Of a stretch of DNA of 64,000 bases, positions 53,982 to 62,855 are shown piece by piece (the first letter of the stretch is position 1; every line of letters starts with the position of its first letter). The stretch is taken from contig QUFP01000012.1 in the NCBI GenBank assembly GCA_003478935.1, forward strand, positions 1-64,000. The letters are read 5' to 3'. The stretch is from Firmicutes bacterium AF25-13AC (GTDB lineage Bacteria; Bacillota; Clostridia; Lachnospirales; Lachnospiraceae). The position numbers were made by a program, and so were the translations under genes. Below the pieces are notes generated by a model. That model searched no databases. It was not told where the DNA came from and saw only the letters and a program-made list of their open reading frames with translations.

Positions 53982-55661
53982 TTACTCTACAGGTGTTGGT
54001 CTTGCTGGATCAAAGATGTCTCTTGCATCAAACAAATCTGATAAACGGTTATGATAGCTGCTGTCAGTATAGCTCATAACTGCCTCCCACATACGAGTTC
54101 CGTCCAGATTTCGTCTTGCCTGACGGAAATAATCCTTGTTCGCGCCAATCTGAATCCAATGTTCACTTGATGCATCTACATTACAATAATAGTCAAAGCC
54201 TTTTTGTTTTAAATACAAGAACTTCTCATTGTCAGCTGCATAGCCCTGCCAGCCGTCTAGATCTTCACCAAATGCAAAAATGATAATATCTGTTCCTCCA
54301 ACAAGCGGTGCTACCTCTCTCTCCCACATGTCACTATCCCAGCAGACGCGACCATAACTGCTGCTTCCAATGTAAATATGACCCCAGCTATGACTGGCAA
54401 TTGTCCATCCAAGCTCTTTCATTGCGGCAGCAATCTCTTTGGCCGCTGCCTTATCTGCCTCAATGTTTTCATTATTGTAGTACATACGCTGTCGTTCCTC
54501 TGCATTCTGCTGATCAAAATAGTCGCAATTCCAGTTATACCAGTAATCCGATGTACGATAACCAAATATACCATTATAACCAGTGACTGCAATTGTTCCA
54601 CGCGCACCGCGGTACGAAAAATCTGGATGTGCCTCGATAAAATCCTCTAAAATGGTAAGCACATCGAAGGAGCCGCGTATTACAGTGCCATCGTCAAGCG
54701 TATATTCATTTGTAATCTTTCCATTTTCATCAAGCACAAAGCGATCTGCAAAGCCCTGCCCTGTCATATACTCATAGTAGCAGACATCATCCTGTGACAG
54801 CACAAATGGTGTTTTTCCTGCTGGAAGATAGATCGGCTTCATCTGCATGATCTGTGTTCCATCTGGCTGAGTTACCATTTCCGCCACATCATGAAGACCT
54901 ACAAGCACATATCCGTCATCGTACATTTTCTGAATTATTTTTACAAACTCATCAATTGTGGTCATAGCTTCGTTATATGCAATCACCTGCGCCTTGCTAC
55001 TAAGTGAAACATCAAATGTCTTTTCAGGATCTACAATCAAAGTATGAAAGAAAATATGTGTAATTGTGTAGTTGTCATTCCACTGGAATAGACGGGATTT
55101 TTCAAGATCATATTCCTCAAGAGCCTTTGTATACTCTTCATTACTCTCATAGCCGCTCACTGCCTGAATCGTCTCAATTGCCTTATCATAATCATACATT
55201 GCAGCATAACGATTCGCTGTATCAAGAACAGTATCTCCTGTGCTGGTAAATGTACTCTCAAAAATTGGCGGATTCTGAAAGCTCTCCGGCAGCTTCACAC
55301 CATAATCTCTTACCTGTTTTAAGCCTGAAGAAATTCCCTCGTCCATACCTGCCTCAGGATTTGTCTGCTGCTCTGCGAGTGATTCATTTTCCTTTTCATA
55401 CAGCGTAATCACCTGCTTTTCATACGGTGTTTTTGTTTTATTTGAAACAAAAATTCCAATCACTATTGCAAGCGCAGCCACAAAGCAAAAGCCGCCTGCA
55501 AAAATGGATTGTCTGCCAAATACCTGCTTTTTTCGATGTTTTTTTGAGCGCTTCTGTGAAGCGTTTTTTGTTCTGGTATCTCGCATTTGATGTACTTGTT
55601 TGTTTGATGTCTGTATTATTTTTTTATTTGTATTCTGATTCTTTTTCTCCATGAATTTCAT
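53982..55661 (-). CDS. membrane-anchored polysaccharide deacetylase
   Basis: 559 residues (start ATG 55661 or 55652). A Lys/Arg/Gln-rich cytoplasmic start of about 50 residues, one membrane helix at about 52-74, then a large extracellular region. A helical stalk (about 75-185) leads into the NodB-like domain: HIFFHTLIVDPEKTFD, GLHDVAEMVT, FSYRGARGTIAVTGYNG and SHSWGHIYIGSSSYGR with metal histidines. Such proteins modify cell-wall or exopolysaccharide sugars. Single-gene unit with its own terminator. The exact catalytic Asp is not certain from reading alone. Confidence 0.82.
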   Translation of the reverse strand: MKFMEKKNQNTNKKIIQTSNKQVHQMRDTRTKNASQKRSKKHRKKQVFGRQSIFAGGFCFVAALAIVIGIFVSNKTKTPYEKQVITLYEKENESLAEQQTNPEAGMDEGISSGLKQVRDYGVKLPESFQNPPIFESTFTSTGDTVLDTANRYAAMYDYDKAIETIQAVSGYESNEEYTKALEEYDLEKSRLFQWNDNYTITHIFFHTLIVDPEKTFDVSLSSKAQVIAYNEAMTTIDEFVKIIQKMYDDGYVLVGLHDVAEMVTQPDGTQIMQMKPIYLPAGKTPFVLSQDDVCYYEYMTGQGFADRFVLDENGKITNEYTLDDGTVIRGSFDVLTILEDFIEAHPDFSYRGARGTIAVTGYNGIFGYRTSDYWYNWNCDYFDQQNAEERQRMYYNNENIEADKAAAKEIAAAMKELGWTIASHSWGHIYIGSSSYGRVCWDSDMWEREVAPLVGGTDIIIFAFGEDLDGWQGYAADNEKFLYLKQKGFDYYCNVDASSEHWIQIGANKDYFRQARRNLDGTRMWEAVMSYTDSSYHNRLSDLFDARDIFDPARPTPVE

Positions 55662-55752
55662 TTCCTGCCTTTTTTGCTTGCGTCTGGTTGCCCATGCATG
55701 GTATGATTATAGTTAGCTTTTTAACAGCAAAACTTTATCATTATGATGCTGA

Positions 55753-55782
55753 TTGTGCCATTAAAAGCACTCTCTGTATCAT
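55753..55782 (+). promoter_or_regulatory. possible promoter of the DUF885 gene
   Basis: TTGTGC, 18-base spacer, TATCAT; 54 bases before the start at 55836. Confidence 0.4.
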
Positions 55783-55835
55783 AGCATATTTTTCTCTATA
55801 TTTGAAACACTATTTTTATGATGAAAGGAGATTTT

Positions 55836-57575
55836 ATGTTTTTTTTAAAATTACATGCAAAACAATTTCTTTTAAGTACTGCTTTGATTCCCTCTCTGGC
55901 ACTAACAACCACTGTTAAAGTACACGCCGCGTCTAATACAGAGGATGCTTTTGACAATGCTGCCAACACTTTCTTTTGGGATATCATGGATTCTTCGCCT
56001 ATTAATTTGCACTATTCCTTTTCTTTTCCAGAAGATTATAAATCGTCTGATAATCCACCACTTGGCTCCTTTAGTGAAACCTTCACTGAGACTGCTGAAA
56101 TATTAAATCGTGCAAAAGAGAATCTCTCAGCAGTAGAATACAATTCACTGACAGCAAAGCAAAAGCAGGTATACCAGCTAATGAAGCACTATATTGACAT
56201 TAATCTGGAATATTGCACTCTTCCTGACTATACGAGTACCTTAGGACCTATGAGCGGCATTTTATCCACTTTAAACACAACTATTACTGAATATTATCTT
56301 TTGTCTGAACAGGATATTATAAACTATCTTGATGTATTAAAAGACATCCCACGTTTTTTAAATGACGTTGTGAAGGAAATTGAACATCAGGAAAGCATTG
56401 GCTATGTGCCTAGCCTCTATGCCTTTGAGCAGGCACTGGAAAATAAGGATGCGATGACAACATTAGAAAATCATCCCTACCTTGAGGCGTTTGAGTCAAA
56501 TGTGAGTGAAACCGGATTATCTGATGATGTAGTTAATGACTATACAAAACAGGTAGAGACAGTGTTGAACAATGAAGTTCTTCCTGCTTTTTCTTCTTTC
56601 TATGAAACATTAGAAAATAAAAAAGCCTCTGCCAGCCAGAGCAAAGGTCTTGCTTTTTATGATCATGGCCAGGAATATTATGAACTTTTAGTAAGAGACA
56701 ATACAGGAACTGATATGACACCGCTTGAGCTTAAGGATTATCTAACAGATAAGCTGACACAGGGGCTTATGAACCTGTCGCAGTCTTACTCTTACAATCC
56801 TAATTTGTTAAATGATCTTGATTCCCTGACAGCACCAAAAACAGACGCTGATGCTATTCTTCAGACATTAAATCAAAAGGCAGCCGAATGTATGCCGGAT
56901 ATCGGTGATACCACATATACACTAAGCTACCTTCCAGAAGCACTTCAGGTTCCGAACAATCTGGCCTACTATCTGTCAAGCCCGCTTGATAACGAAAGTC
57001 GAAACATTATCCGAATTAACCCCAGCGAAGTTGGCGATGATTCGATGGTTCTTTGGACTACAATGGCACATGAGGGCTATCCTGGTCATCTTTATCAGCA
57101 CCAGTATTTTATGCAAAATTCTTTTGAATACAATATTGAGACTCTCATTGGTTCTCTTGGTACCTCAGAGGGATGGGCTTATTACGTTGAAAAGCTTTCT
57201 CTTGAATGGGCTGGACTTGACGAAGCAACTGCTGATGCCTACTTTACTAACATGATCCTTGGAATGGCTGCACTGTCCGTTGTTGACATAGGTGTCAATT
57301 ACGAAGGCTGGGGCATAGAAGAAACATCTGATTTTTTAAGCACCTATTATGGCGAATTAGATAAAAACACTTGCCAGAATTTTATAGATACCTGCGCTAA
57401 CGATCCTGGCGTCTATCTGCCATACAGCGTCGGATACTATAAGACCGAGGATCTGTTTGAACAGATAGCTGATGGATACTCATCCGATAAAAATATGTAT
57501 GCTGCCTACTTAAATCTTGGATCACTGCCGTTCACACTGCTCGAGAAATATCTGATTTCAGACGGAACCGTCTAA
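55836..57575 (+). CDS. secreted DUF885 family metallohydrolase
   Basis: 579 residues. The start at 55836 follows AAAGGAG with 5-base spacing. Signal peptide at about 1-31 ending VHA-A. Mostly helical, with the zinc-peptidase-like motif in TMAHEGYPGHLYQHQYF (HExxH variant HEGYPGH) and a downstream GTSEGWAYYVEKL that supplies the third ligand Glu. DUF885 proteins are putative secreted or lipoprotein peptidases; substrate unknown. Its 3' end overlaps the convergent YgbA-like gene by 18 bases, with no terminator between. Confidence 0.88.
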   Translation: MFFLKLHAKQFLLSTALIPSLALTTTVKVHAASNTEDAFDNAANTFFWDIMDSSPINLHYSFSFPEDYKSSDNPPLGSFSETFTETAEILNRAKENLSAVEYNSLTAKQKQVYQLMKHYIDINLEYCTLPDYTSTLGPMSGILSTLNTTITEYYLLSEQDIINYLDVLKDIPRFLNDVVKEIEHQESIGYVPSLYAFEQALENKDAMTTLENHPYLEAFESNVSETGLSDDVVNDYTKQVETVLNNEVLPAFSSFYETLENKKASASQSKGLAFYDHGQEYYELLVRDNTGTDMTPLELKDYLTDKLTQGLMNLSQSYSYNPNLLNDLDSLTAPKTDADAILQTLNQKAAECMPDIGDTTYTLSYLPEALQVPNNLAYYLSSPLDNESRNIIRINPSEVGDDSMVLWTTMAHEGYPGHLYQHQYFMQNSFEYNIETLIGSLGTSEGWAYYVEKLSLEWAGLDEATADAYFTNMILGMAALSVVDIGVNYEGWGIEETSDFLSTYYGELDKNTCQNFIDTCANDPGVYLPYSVGYYKTEDLFEQIADGYSSDKNMYAAYLNLGSLPFTLLEKYLISDGTV

Positions 57576-57911
57576 ATTTTTCTTTTCCCACTTGGATTCG
57601 ATCAGATGTCGAATTGCAAGCATCGGATGGTAAAAAAGCATCCTCGGCCCAGAAAAGCGCATAACCTCGCGTATTTTTTCACGCATCGCAGGCTTGTAAC
57701 AGTGCACTTTGCAATTGGAGCAAAAAGTTTTTGTTTCCATGAATGGACACTTTTCGCTCCGCTGCCAGGCATAATCTTTTAATTCTTGGCAGTCTTTGCA
57801 GAGTGCACCGTTTTTACTTTTATGTTGTTTTTTGCAATACAGTTCGATCATCTGGGAGACGACGTATTGCTCTCTCTCCCTCTTTGACTGAATTTTTTTC
57901 GTTTCTTTCAA
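57558..57911 (-). CDS. YgbA-like (nitrous oxide-stimulated promoter) family protein
   Basis: 117 residues, basic, Cys-rich: CKDCQ, CPF, CSNCKVHCYKPAMREKIREVMRFSGPRM with conserved C-H-C and PRM. This fits Pfam YgbA_NO, linked in Enterobacteria to NO-responsive expression; the biochemical role is poorly known. The cysteines suggest metal or iron-sulfur binding. Convergent with the DUF885 gene, overlapping 18 bases tail to tail. Confidence 0.85.
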   Translation of the reverse strand: MKETKKIQSKREREQYVVSQMIELYCKKQHKSKNGALCKDCQELKDYAWQRSEKCPFMETKTFCSNCKVHCYKPAMREKIREVMRFSGPRMLFYHPMLAIRHLIESKWEKKNLDGSV

Positions 57912-57982
57912 GTTTTTTCTCTTTCTAATTTTTATTTTTTGCGAAACTTATCACGTTTCTTATCAACAATTATCAGAAATTC

Positions 57983-59744
57983 TTAGCTTTCTCTAACATC
58001 ACCTTTCGTCAGTTCTTCCATCGCATAAACCGTATCTGCAATCTTCATTGTGGACTCTCTGTGAGAGACAAGTACGATCGTCTTATCGCTTCTTTGTTCA
58101 TAGAGTGATTTTAAAATGACTGCCTCGTTTAAACTGTCAAGATTACTGGTTGGCTCATCGAGTAACATCAGTGGCGCATCATGTAAAAATGCTCTGGCAA
58201 GTCCAATACGCTGTCTTTCTCCGCCAGAAAGTGTATCGCCAAGTTCTCCAACCGATGTATCATATCCTTTGGGAAGTGACATGATAAAGTCATGGACCGA
58301 TGCCTTTTTGCAAGCTACTTCGATTTCTTCATCTGTCGCTGAAAGCTTTGCAATTTTTATATTGTTTCGAATGCTATCATGAAACAAATAGGTTTCCTGT
58401 GTAACAAAACTTTCCATTTGACGAAGATCGGATGTGTTAATCTGTTCAATTGATTTTCCAGCAACCGAAATTCTTCCAGAACTTGGTCTCCAAAATCTCA
58501 TCAAAAGTTTTAATAGTGTTGATTTTCCACTTCCACTCTTTCCAACGATTCCGACAATTTGATTTCTTGGAATCACAGCTGACACATCTGATAAAATCTC
58601 CTCTGACTCATAGCAAAAGCTTAGATGGCTTACCTCGGCTGCTGGAGCTAGATCTGCCTTCTTGTCGCAAAATGCGTCGCAATTTTCGACACTAATATTC
58701 TTGCTCTTTCCTTTTGCTTGACTTTCAAATACAACCGGCGCTTTTCCCGTAATCTCCTCTACAAGAGGCTTTTCATCTAAAATATCCAGCACTCGGTTTC
58801 CTGCTGCAAATGTATTTTGAAGCGTGCTTCCGAGCGCAGCCAGTGCAACACACGGGCCAAATGAACTCATAAGAGCAACAGTTGAAATTAAAACGCCTGC
58901 AAACTCAATTGCTCCCTTCTGATAAAGTATTGTGCAGACAAATAACATTGCCAGATCGAACACTAAAATCACACTGTTTGTAATTGCGGTATTGCGCCCT
59001 GACATACGCTTCATCTGTGCCTCATCTTTACTTAGACGCTTCGTCTTTTCATTCATCTGCTGTAAGCGAATGTTTCCCTGGGCATACTGCTGTGTCTCTG
59101 AAAGACCACGAAGGCTATCTAAGACAAATGCAGATAACTCTCCTGCTCCTTTTCGAAACTCATACCTACATCGCCACTCGCGCGTGAGATCAACAATGGG
59201 ACAAAGATTCCCACTGTCAGATAGGCAATGAGTGCCAAAATTCCTGCCACAACATGAAAGCTTCCAATAAAAAGACACATGATAATTGTAAATAAAAATG
59301 AGATCGCTGTCGGCGAGATTGTGTGCGCATAGAATACTTCCAAAAGCTCAATATCGGATGTGATGACACTGATCAAATCTCCCTTGTCTCGCCCTTCTAG
59401 CTTTGCTGGGCAGAGTCGTCTAAGAGCAATGAATACTTGATCACGAATTAGCGCCAGAAGCTAAATGCGATAAAATGATTGCAGCTTTGCTCGCCATATC
59501 GAAGACCGGCACGAACCAACGCAAATCCGACAGCTAGTGCAAAAATCCATCCAAGTGACACGCTTGTCTTTATGCCAAGCACATGTAACACACCATAAGC
59601 GCCAAGAATAGTAATAAAACTTGCGCACAAATGCCCGGCAAGACCCATTAAAATGGCAAGCACCATATAGCCAGTGAGCGGTTTTACCAATCCAATCAAT
59701 CGGCTCATGATTTGAAAATTGCTTCGTTTCTTTGCTTGTTTCAT
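57983..59744 (-). pseudogene. CydC-like ABC exporter subunit, two frameshifts
   Basis: Half-transporter, 587 residues after repair: six membrane helices then an ATPase domain with Walker A GKSGSGKSTLL, signature LSGGERQRIGLA and Walker B LMLLDEPTSNLD. The start at 59744 overlaps the partner's stop (ATGA) behind AAAGGAG. The frame breaks at about 59462 (TTTAGCTTC should be TTTAAGCTTC, restoring HFIAFKLLALIRDQVFIALR) and at 59161 (GGTATGAGTTTC should be GGTATGGAGTTTC). Repaired length is a multiple of three. CydDC exports thiols in other bacteria; here the substrate is unknown and no cydAB genes are nearby. Sequence error is likely. Confidence 0.85.
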
Positions 59745-61495
59745 GCCAACTTCTCCTTTCCTACTTTCGTATCTGATTTCGTATACTTCTCTAGGCTTTG
59801 CTGTGTTTCCCACAGTTTTTTATAGACACCTTTCTTTGCAAGAAGTTCATCTTGTGTTCCGCTCTCGCAAATCATTCCTTTCTCCATCACATAAATTTGG
59901 TTAGCTTTTGTGATATTGGCAAGTCGATGTGAGATGACAAACACACTCCTGGTCTGAGCCATTCTAAGCATTTCCGCAATAATATCATTTTCACTCTCCA
60001 CATCAATATTCGAAGTTGCCTCGTCAAAAATATAGACTGGGCTATCGTGAAGAAGTGCCCTTGCAAGTGCAAGTCTTTGACACTGTCCACCTGAAAAATT
60101 GCTTCCCTTTTCTAGGACAACTGTGTCAAGTCCGTTTTCTGTCCTCAAAAATGCTGCCAAATTGACGTGCTCTAGCACTTCCCACAGCTTGTCGTCGATT
60201 GCTTTTGGGTCGCCCATCAGCAAATTCTCACGAACAGTTCCCTTAAACAGATAGCTTTGATGACTGACATAGGTAATATGCTTCAGCAGACTTTCTTCTG
60301 AAATGTCACGAAGCTCTGTATCACCAATTTTGATGCTTCCTTTATAATTTTTTGATCTGCCCATCAAAATGGATGCAATCGTTGATTTTCCACATCCACT
60401 CTCTCCTGCAATCGCGGTGAGTCCTTTCTTTGCAATCGTTAAATTGATATCTGTAAGAACTTGTCTCTCTCCATCGTAGGAAAAACAAACATTTTCGCAG
60501 ACAATATCTCCTTCCCTCTGGCAATCCTTTTTTGCTTGATCTGGCTCTGGTAAATCAAGGAGTGCGAAAATCTTGTCGCTTGCTGCCATTCCATTCATTG
60601 CAATATGGAAGAAGGAGCCAAGCTGACGCATCGGAATAAAGAAATCTGCTGATAAAAGAATAATCAAAAGACAACCCTGTAAATCGACATGACCAGACTG
60701 AAACTGCGTCGCAGCAAGAATCATTCCAAGTGCGGCACCTCCATATGCGATAAAATCCATAATCGTAATTGAATTTAGCTGCATCGTCAGCACCTTCATT
60801 GTGATCTTTCGAAACTTTTCTGCTTCTTGATTCATTTCTTCATTTTTGTAGGTATCTGACTGGTAAATTTTCAGTGTTGTCAACCCCTGTAAATTTTCAA
60901 GAAATGTGTCACCAAGTGCTGTATACTGCCCCCAATATTTCGACAACAGCTTTTTCGCCCATGTCTGCACAGCTGCAATCGCGATCGGAATTAACGGAAC
61001 ACAGATAAGAAGAACCACTGCTGATGGCACATTGACAAAGCAAAGGACAATAAAAAGAGTTAGCGGTGCAAGCATTGCATAGAAAAATTGTGGCATATAC
61101 GCGCTAAAATACGTCTCAAGCTGCTCAACACCCTCTACTGCCACCTGTACGATCTCAGAGGTTTGAACCTTTTCTTTGTAGCCAGTTCCCAGTCGAAGAA
61201 GCTTCTTATAAATTTGCTCGCGGATTACTTTCTTTACCGTCTTGGATGACAGATATCCCATGCGGGAAGAACAGATACTGCAAATTGCACGCACAAAAAG
61301 TACGATCACGCAAATCACTGCTGTTTTTCCAATCTGCTCATTGCTATTGGTTCCCAAAAACAGTGATGCCAAAAGTCCTGTGATTGCTGCCATCATAACA
61401 ATATTGGCAATCAACGAGATCCACTGAAACAATACATTAAAAGCAATATAGCGCTTACTTTCTGGCACCATATTTAAAAGTCGTTTTTTGATCAT
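59741..61495 (-). CDS. CydD-like ABC exporter subunit
   Basis: 584 residues. The start at 61495 follows AAAGGA with 8-base spacing. Six membrane helices in residues 1-300, then the ATPase: Walker A GESGCGKSTI, Q-loop YVSHQSYLF, signature FSGGQCQRLALARALL, Walker B PVYIFDEATSNID, H-loop ISHRLANI. It pairs with the following CydC-like subunit by a 4-base overlap. Either a thiol exporter like CydDC or another heterodimeric exporter; the sequence does not decide. Confidence 0.9.
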   Translation of the reverse strand: MIKKRLLNMVPESKRYIAFNVLFQWISLIANIVMMAAITGLLASLFLGTNSNEQIGKTAVICVIVLFVRAICSICSSRMGYLSSKTVKKVIREQIYKKLLRLGTGYKEKVQTSEIVQVAVEGVEQLETYFSAYMPQFFYAMLAPLTLFIVLCFVNVPSAVVLLICVPLIPIAIAAVQTWAKKLLSKYWGQYTALGDTFLENLQGLTTLKIYQSDTYKNEEMNQEAEKFRKITMKVLTMQLNSITIMDFIAYGGAALGMILAATQFQSGHVDLQGCLLIILLSADFFIPMRQLGSFFHIAMNGMAASDKIFALLDLPEPDQAKKDCQREGDIVCENVCFSYDGERQVLTDINLTIAKKGLTAIAGESGCGKSTIASILMGRSKNYKGSIKIGDTELRDISEESLLKHITYVSHQSYLFKGTVRENLLMGDPKAIDDKLWEVLEHVNLAAFLRTENGLDTVVLEKGSNFSGGQCQRLALARALLHDSPVYIFDEATSNIDVESENDIIAEMLRMAQTRSVFVISHRLANITKANQIYVMEKGMICESGTQDELLAKKGVYKKLWETQQSLEKYTKSDTKVGKEKLA

Positions 61496-61532
61496 TCGTG
61501 TTTTCCTTTCTCTTTGTATTTCTAGCCAATGC

Positions 61533-61562
61533 ATTATACATGAAAGGCAGCAAAAAAAGCAA
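61533..61562 (-). promoter_or_regulatory. promoter of the ABC exporter pair
   Basis: Minus strand TTGCTT, 18-base spacer, perfect TATAAT, 38 bases before the start. The -35 overlaps the T-run of the preceding terminator. Confidence 0.6.
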
Positions 61563-61590
61563 CCCGCATTTGCTGCGAATTGCCTTTTTG
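61551..61590 (-). terminator. terminator of the AspT/YidE-type transporter gene
   Basis: Minus-strand stem GCAATTCGCA / TGCGGGTTGC (G-U pairs allowed) then T7. Confidence 0.8.
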
Positions 61591-61614
61591 ATAGTTTTTC
61601 TCATTTAACTTTAG

Positions 61615-62763
61615 TTAGAACAACAGCACTATCATCTGCTCCACAAGAACAACTGTTACAAGTGCAATTGGGTAGGTTGATGCATAGGCAGATGCCACAT
61701 CATCCGTTCCTGCTACCTGAATCAGTGAGCCAAGTGCTGGTGTACTTGTCATACCACCGCACAAGGCACCCATGTTGTTGAGGATCGGAAGCTTTAATAC
61801 CTTCTTTGCAAATAAGTAACCGACAATCATCGGAACAAGTGTCATTATCATTCCGTACACGAAAAGAATCGGACCTTGTTCTATAAGTGTATCGACAAAA
61901 CCAGCTCCGCCCTCGCAGCCTGCTCCTATCAGGAAAAGAATCAGACCAAATTCACGCATACATTCCATGACGCTCTTTTTCGGCTTTAGATCAATCGGTC
62001 CAATGTGCACAATATGACCAATTAACAGACCAGCAATTAACGGACCGCCAGATGTTCCAAGTGAAAAGAAAGCACCGCCTGGAAGCGGAATCTTTATAAG
62101 ACCAATGATTAAGCCAAGTACAATTGTCAGGCAAAGCGGCATCATGCCAAGCGAATCAACAGCGATTAAACCCTTTGTCTTAAAACTCTTTGGTGCATTT
62201 CCTGCATCCTCTGCAAGCTTTGCGCGTTCCTTTGCCATATCAACCTTTAAGATTTTTGGCATCAGCTGCACAAACAGTACGACTCCAATAACACCAAATG
62301 GGTAGGCAATTCCATAGCCTACTGATACAATATCCTTTGCACTGCCAGCTGCCTCCTGTGCTGCTGCAAATCCTGGTGTACTTGTCAGGGCACCTGAAAG
62401 CAGTCCGGCTGCCAGAGCACCATTTACATTTCCAATCACACAGATAGCTGCTGTACAAAGTCCACCGGCAATAATAATGCAAAAGCCAAGTATAACGTAA
62501 GACTTGAAGTTGTGCATGAAATTATGAAAAAACTTTGGTCCGGCAATCAAACCAACCGATGCTACAAACAATACAATACCGATGCTCTTTGCAAATGACG
62601 GACAGGTTACTCCAAAGTGTCCGGCAATCAATGATACAATCAGAATGCCGGCATCTCCTACCTCAATTCCTTTAATTTTAATACGTCCTATGATATATCC
62701 GATCATTGCAATTAAAAAAACTTGAAATGCCGGATTTGAAAGGACACTATTTACATATCCCAT
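61615..62763 (-). CDS. AspT/YidE/YbjL-type membrane transporter
   Basis: 382 residues with about ten membrane helices and an internal duplication: GALTSTPGFAAAQEAAGSAKDIVSVGYGIAYPFGVIG-type sequence in the first half is mirrored by GGMTSTPALGSLIQVAGTDDVASAYASTYPIALV in the second. This is the mark of the AspT/YidE/YbjL duplication family (aspartate:alanine exchange in AspT). The two TrkA-C domains usual in AspT between the halves are absent, leaving a short charged loop (about 175-200). Lies just after a fumarate-reductase-like gene, suggesting dicarboxylate transport; inference only. Confidence 0.87.
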   Translation of the reverse strand: MGYVNSVLSNPAFQVFLIAMIGYIIGRIKIKGIEVGDAGILIVSLIAGHFGVTCPSFAKSIGIVLFVASVGLIAGPKFFHNFMHNFKSYVILGFCIIIAGGLCTAAICVIGNVNGALAAGLLSGALTSTPGFAAAQEAAGSAKDIVSVGYGIAYPFGVIGVVLFVQLMPKILKVDMAKERAKLAEDAGNAPKSFKTKGLIAVDSLGMMPLCLTIVLGLIIGLIKIPLPGGAFFSLGTSGGPLIAGLLIGHIVHIGPIDLKPKKSVMECMREFGLILFLIGAGCEGGAGFVDTLIEQGPILFVYGMIMTLVPMIVGYLFAKKVLKLPILNNMGALCGGMTSTPALGSLIQVAGTDDVASAYASTYPIALVTVVLVEQMIVLLF

Positions 62764-62807
62764 AGCCGTTTCCCCTATTTTTATTTTGATATTATTTCAT
62801 TGTGCTC

Positions 62808-62838
62808 AAAAAAGCCGGAGGGTTTCCCCGGCTTTTTT
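62808..62838. terminator. bidirectional terminator after the flavoprotein gene
   Basis: Perfect stem AAAAAAGCCGG / CCGGCTTTTTT with a 9-base loop. Confidence 0.9.
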
Positions 62839-62855
62839 GCTTTTATTTTATTGAA

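Noticed and set aside
57983..61495. CydDC as evidence for cytochrome bd assembly
   Set aside because: No cydA or cydB is present in the window, and the exporter type cannot be fixed from sequence.
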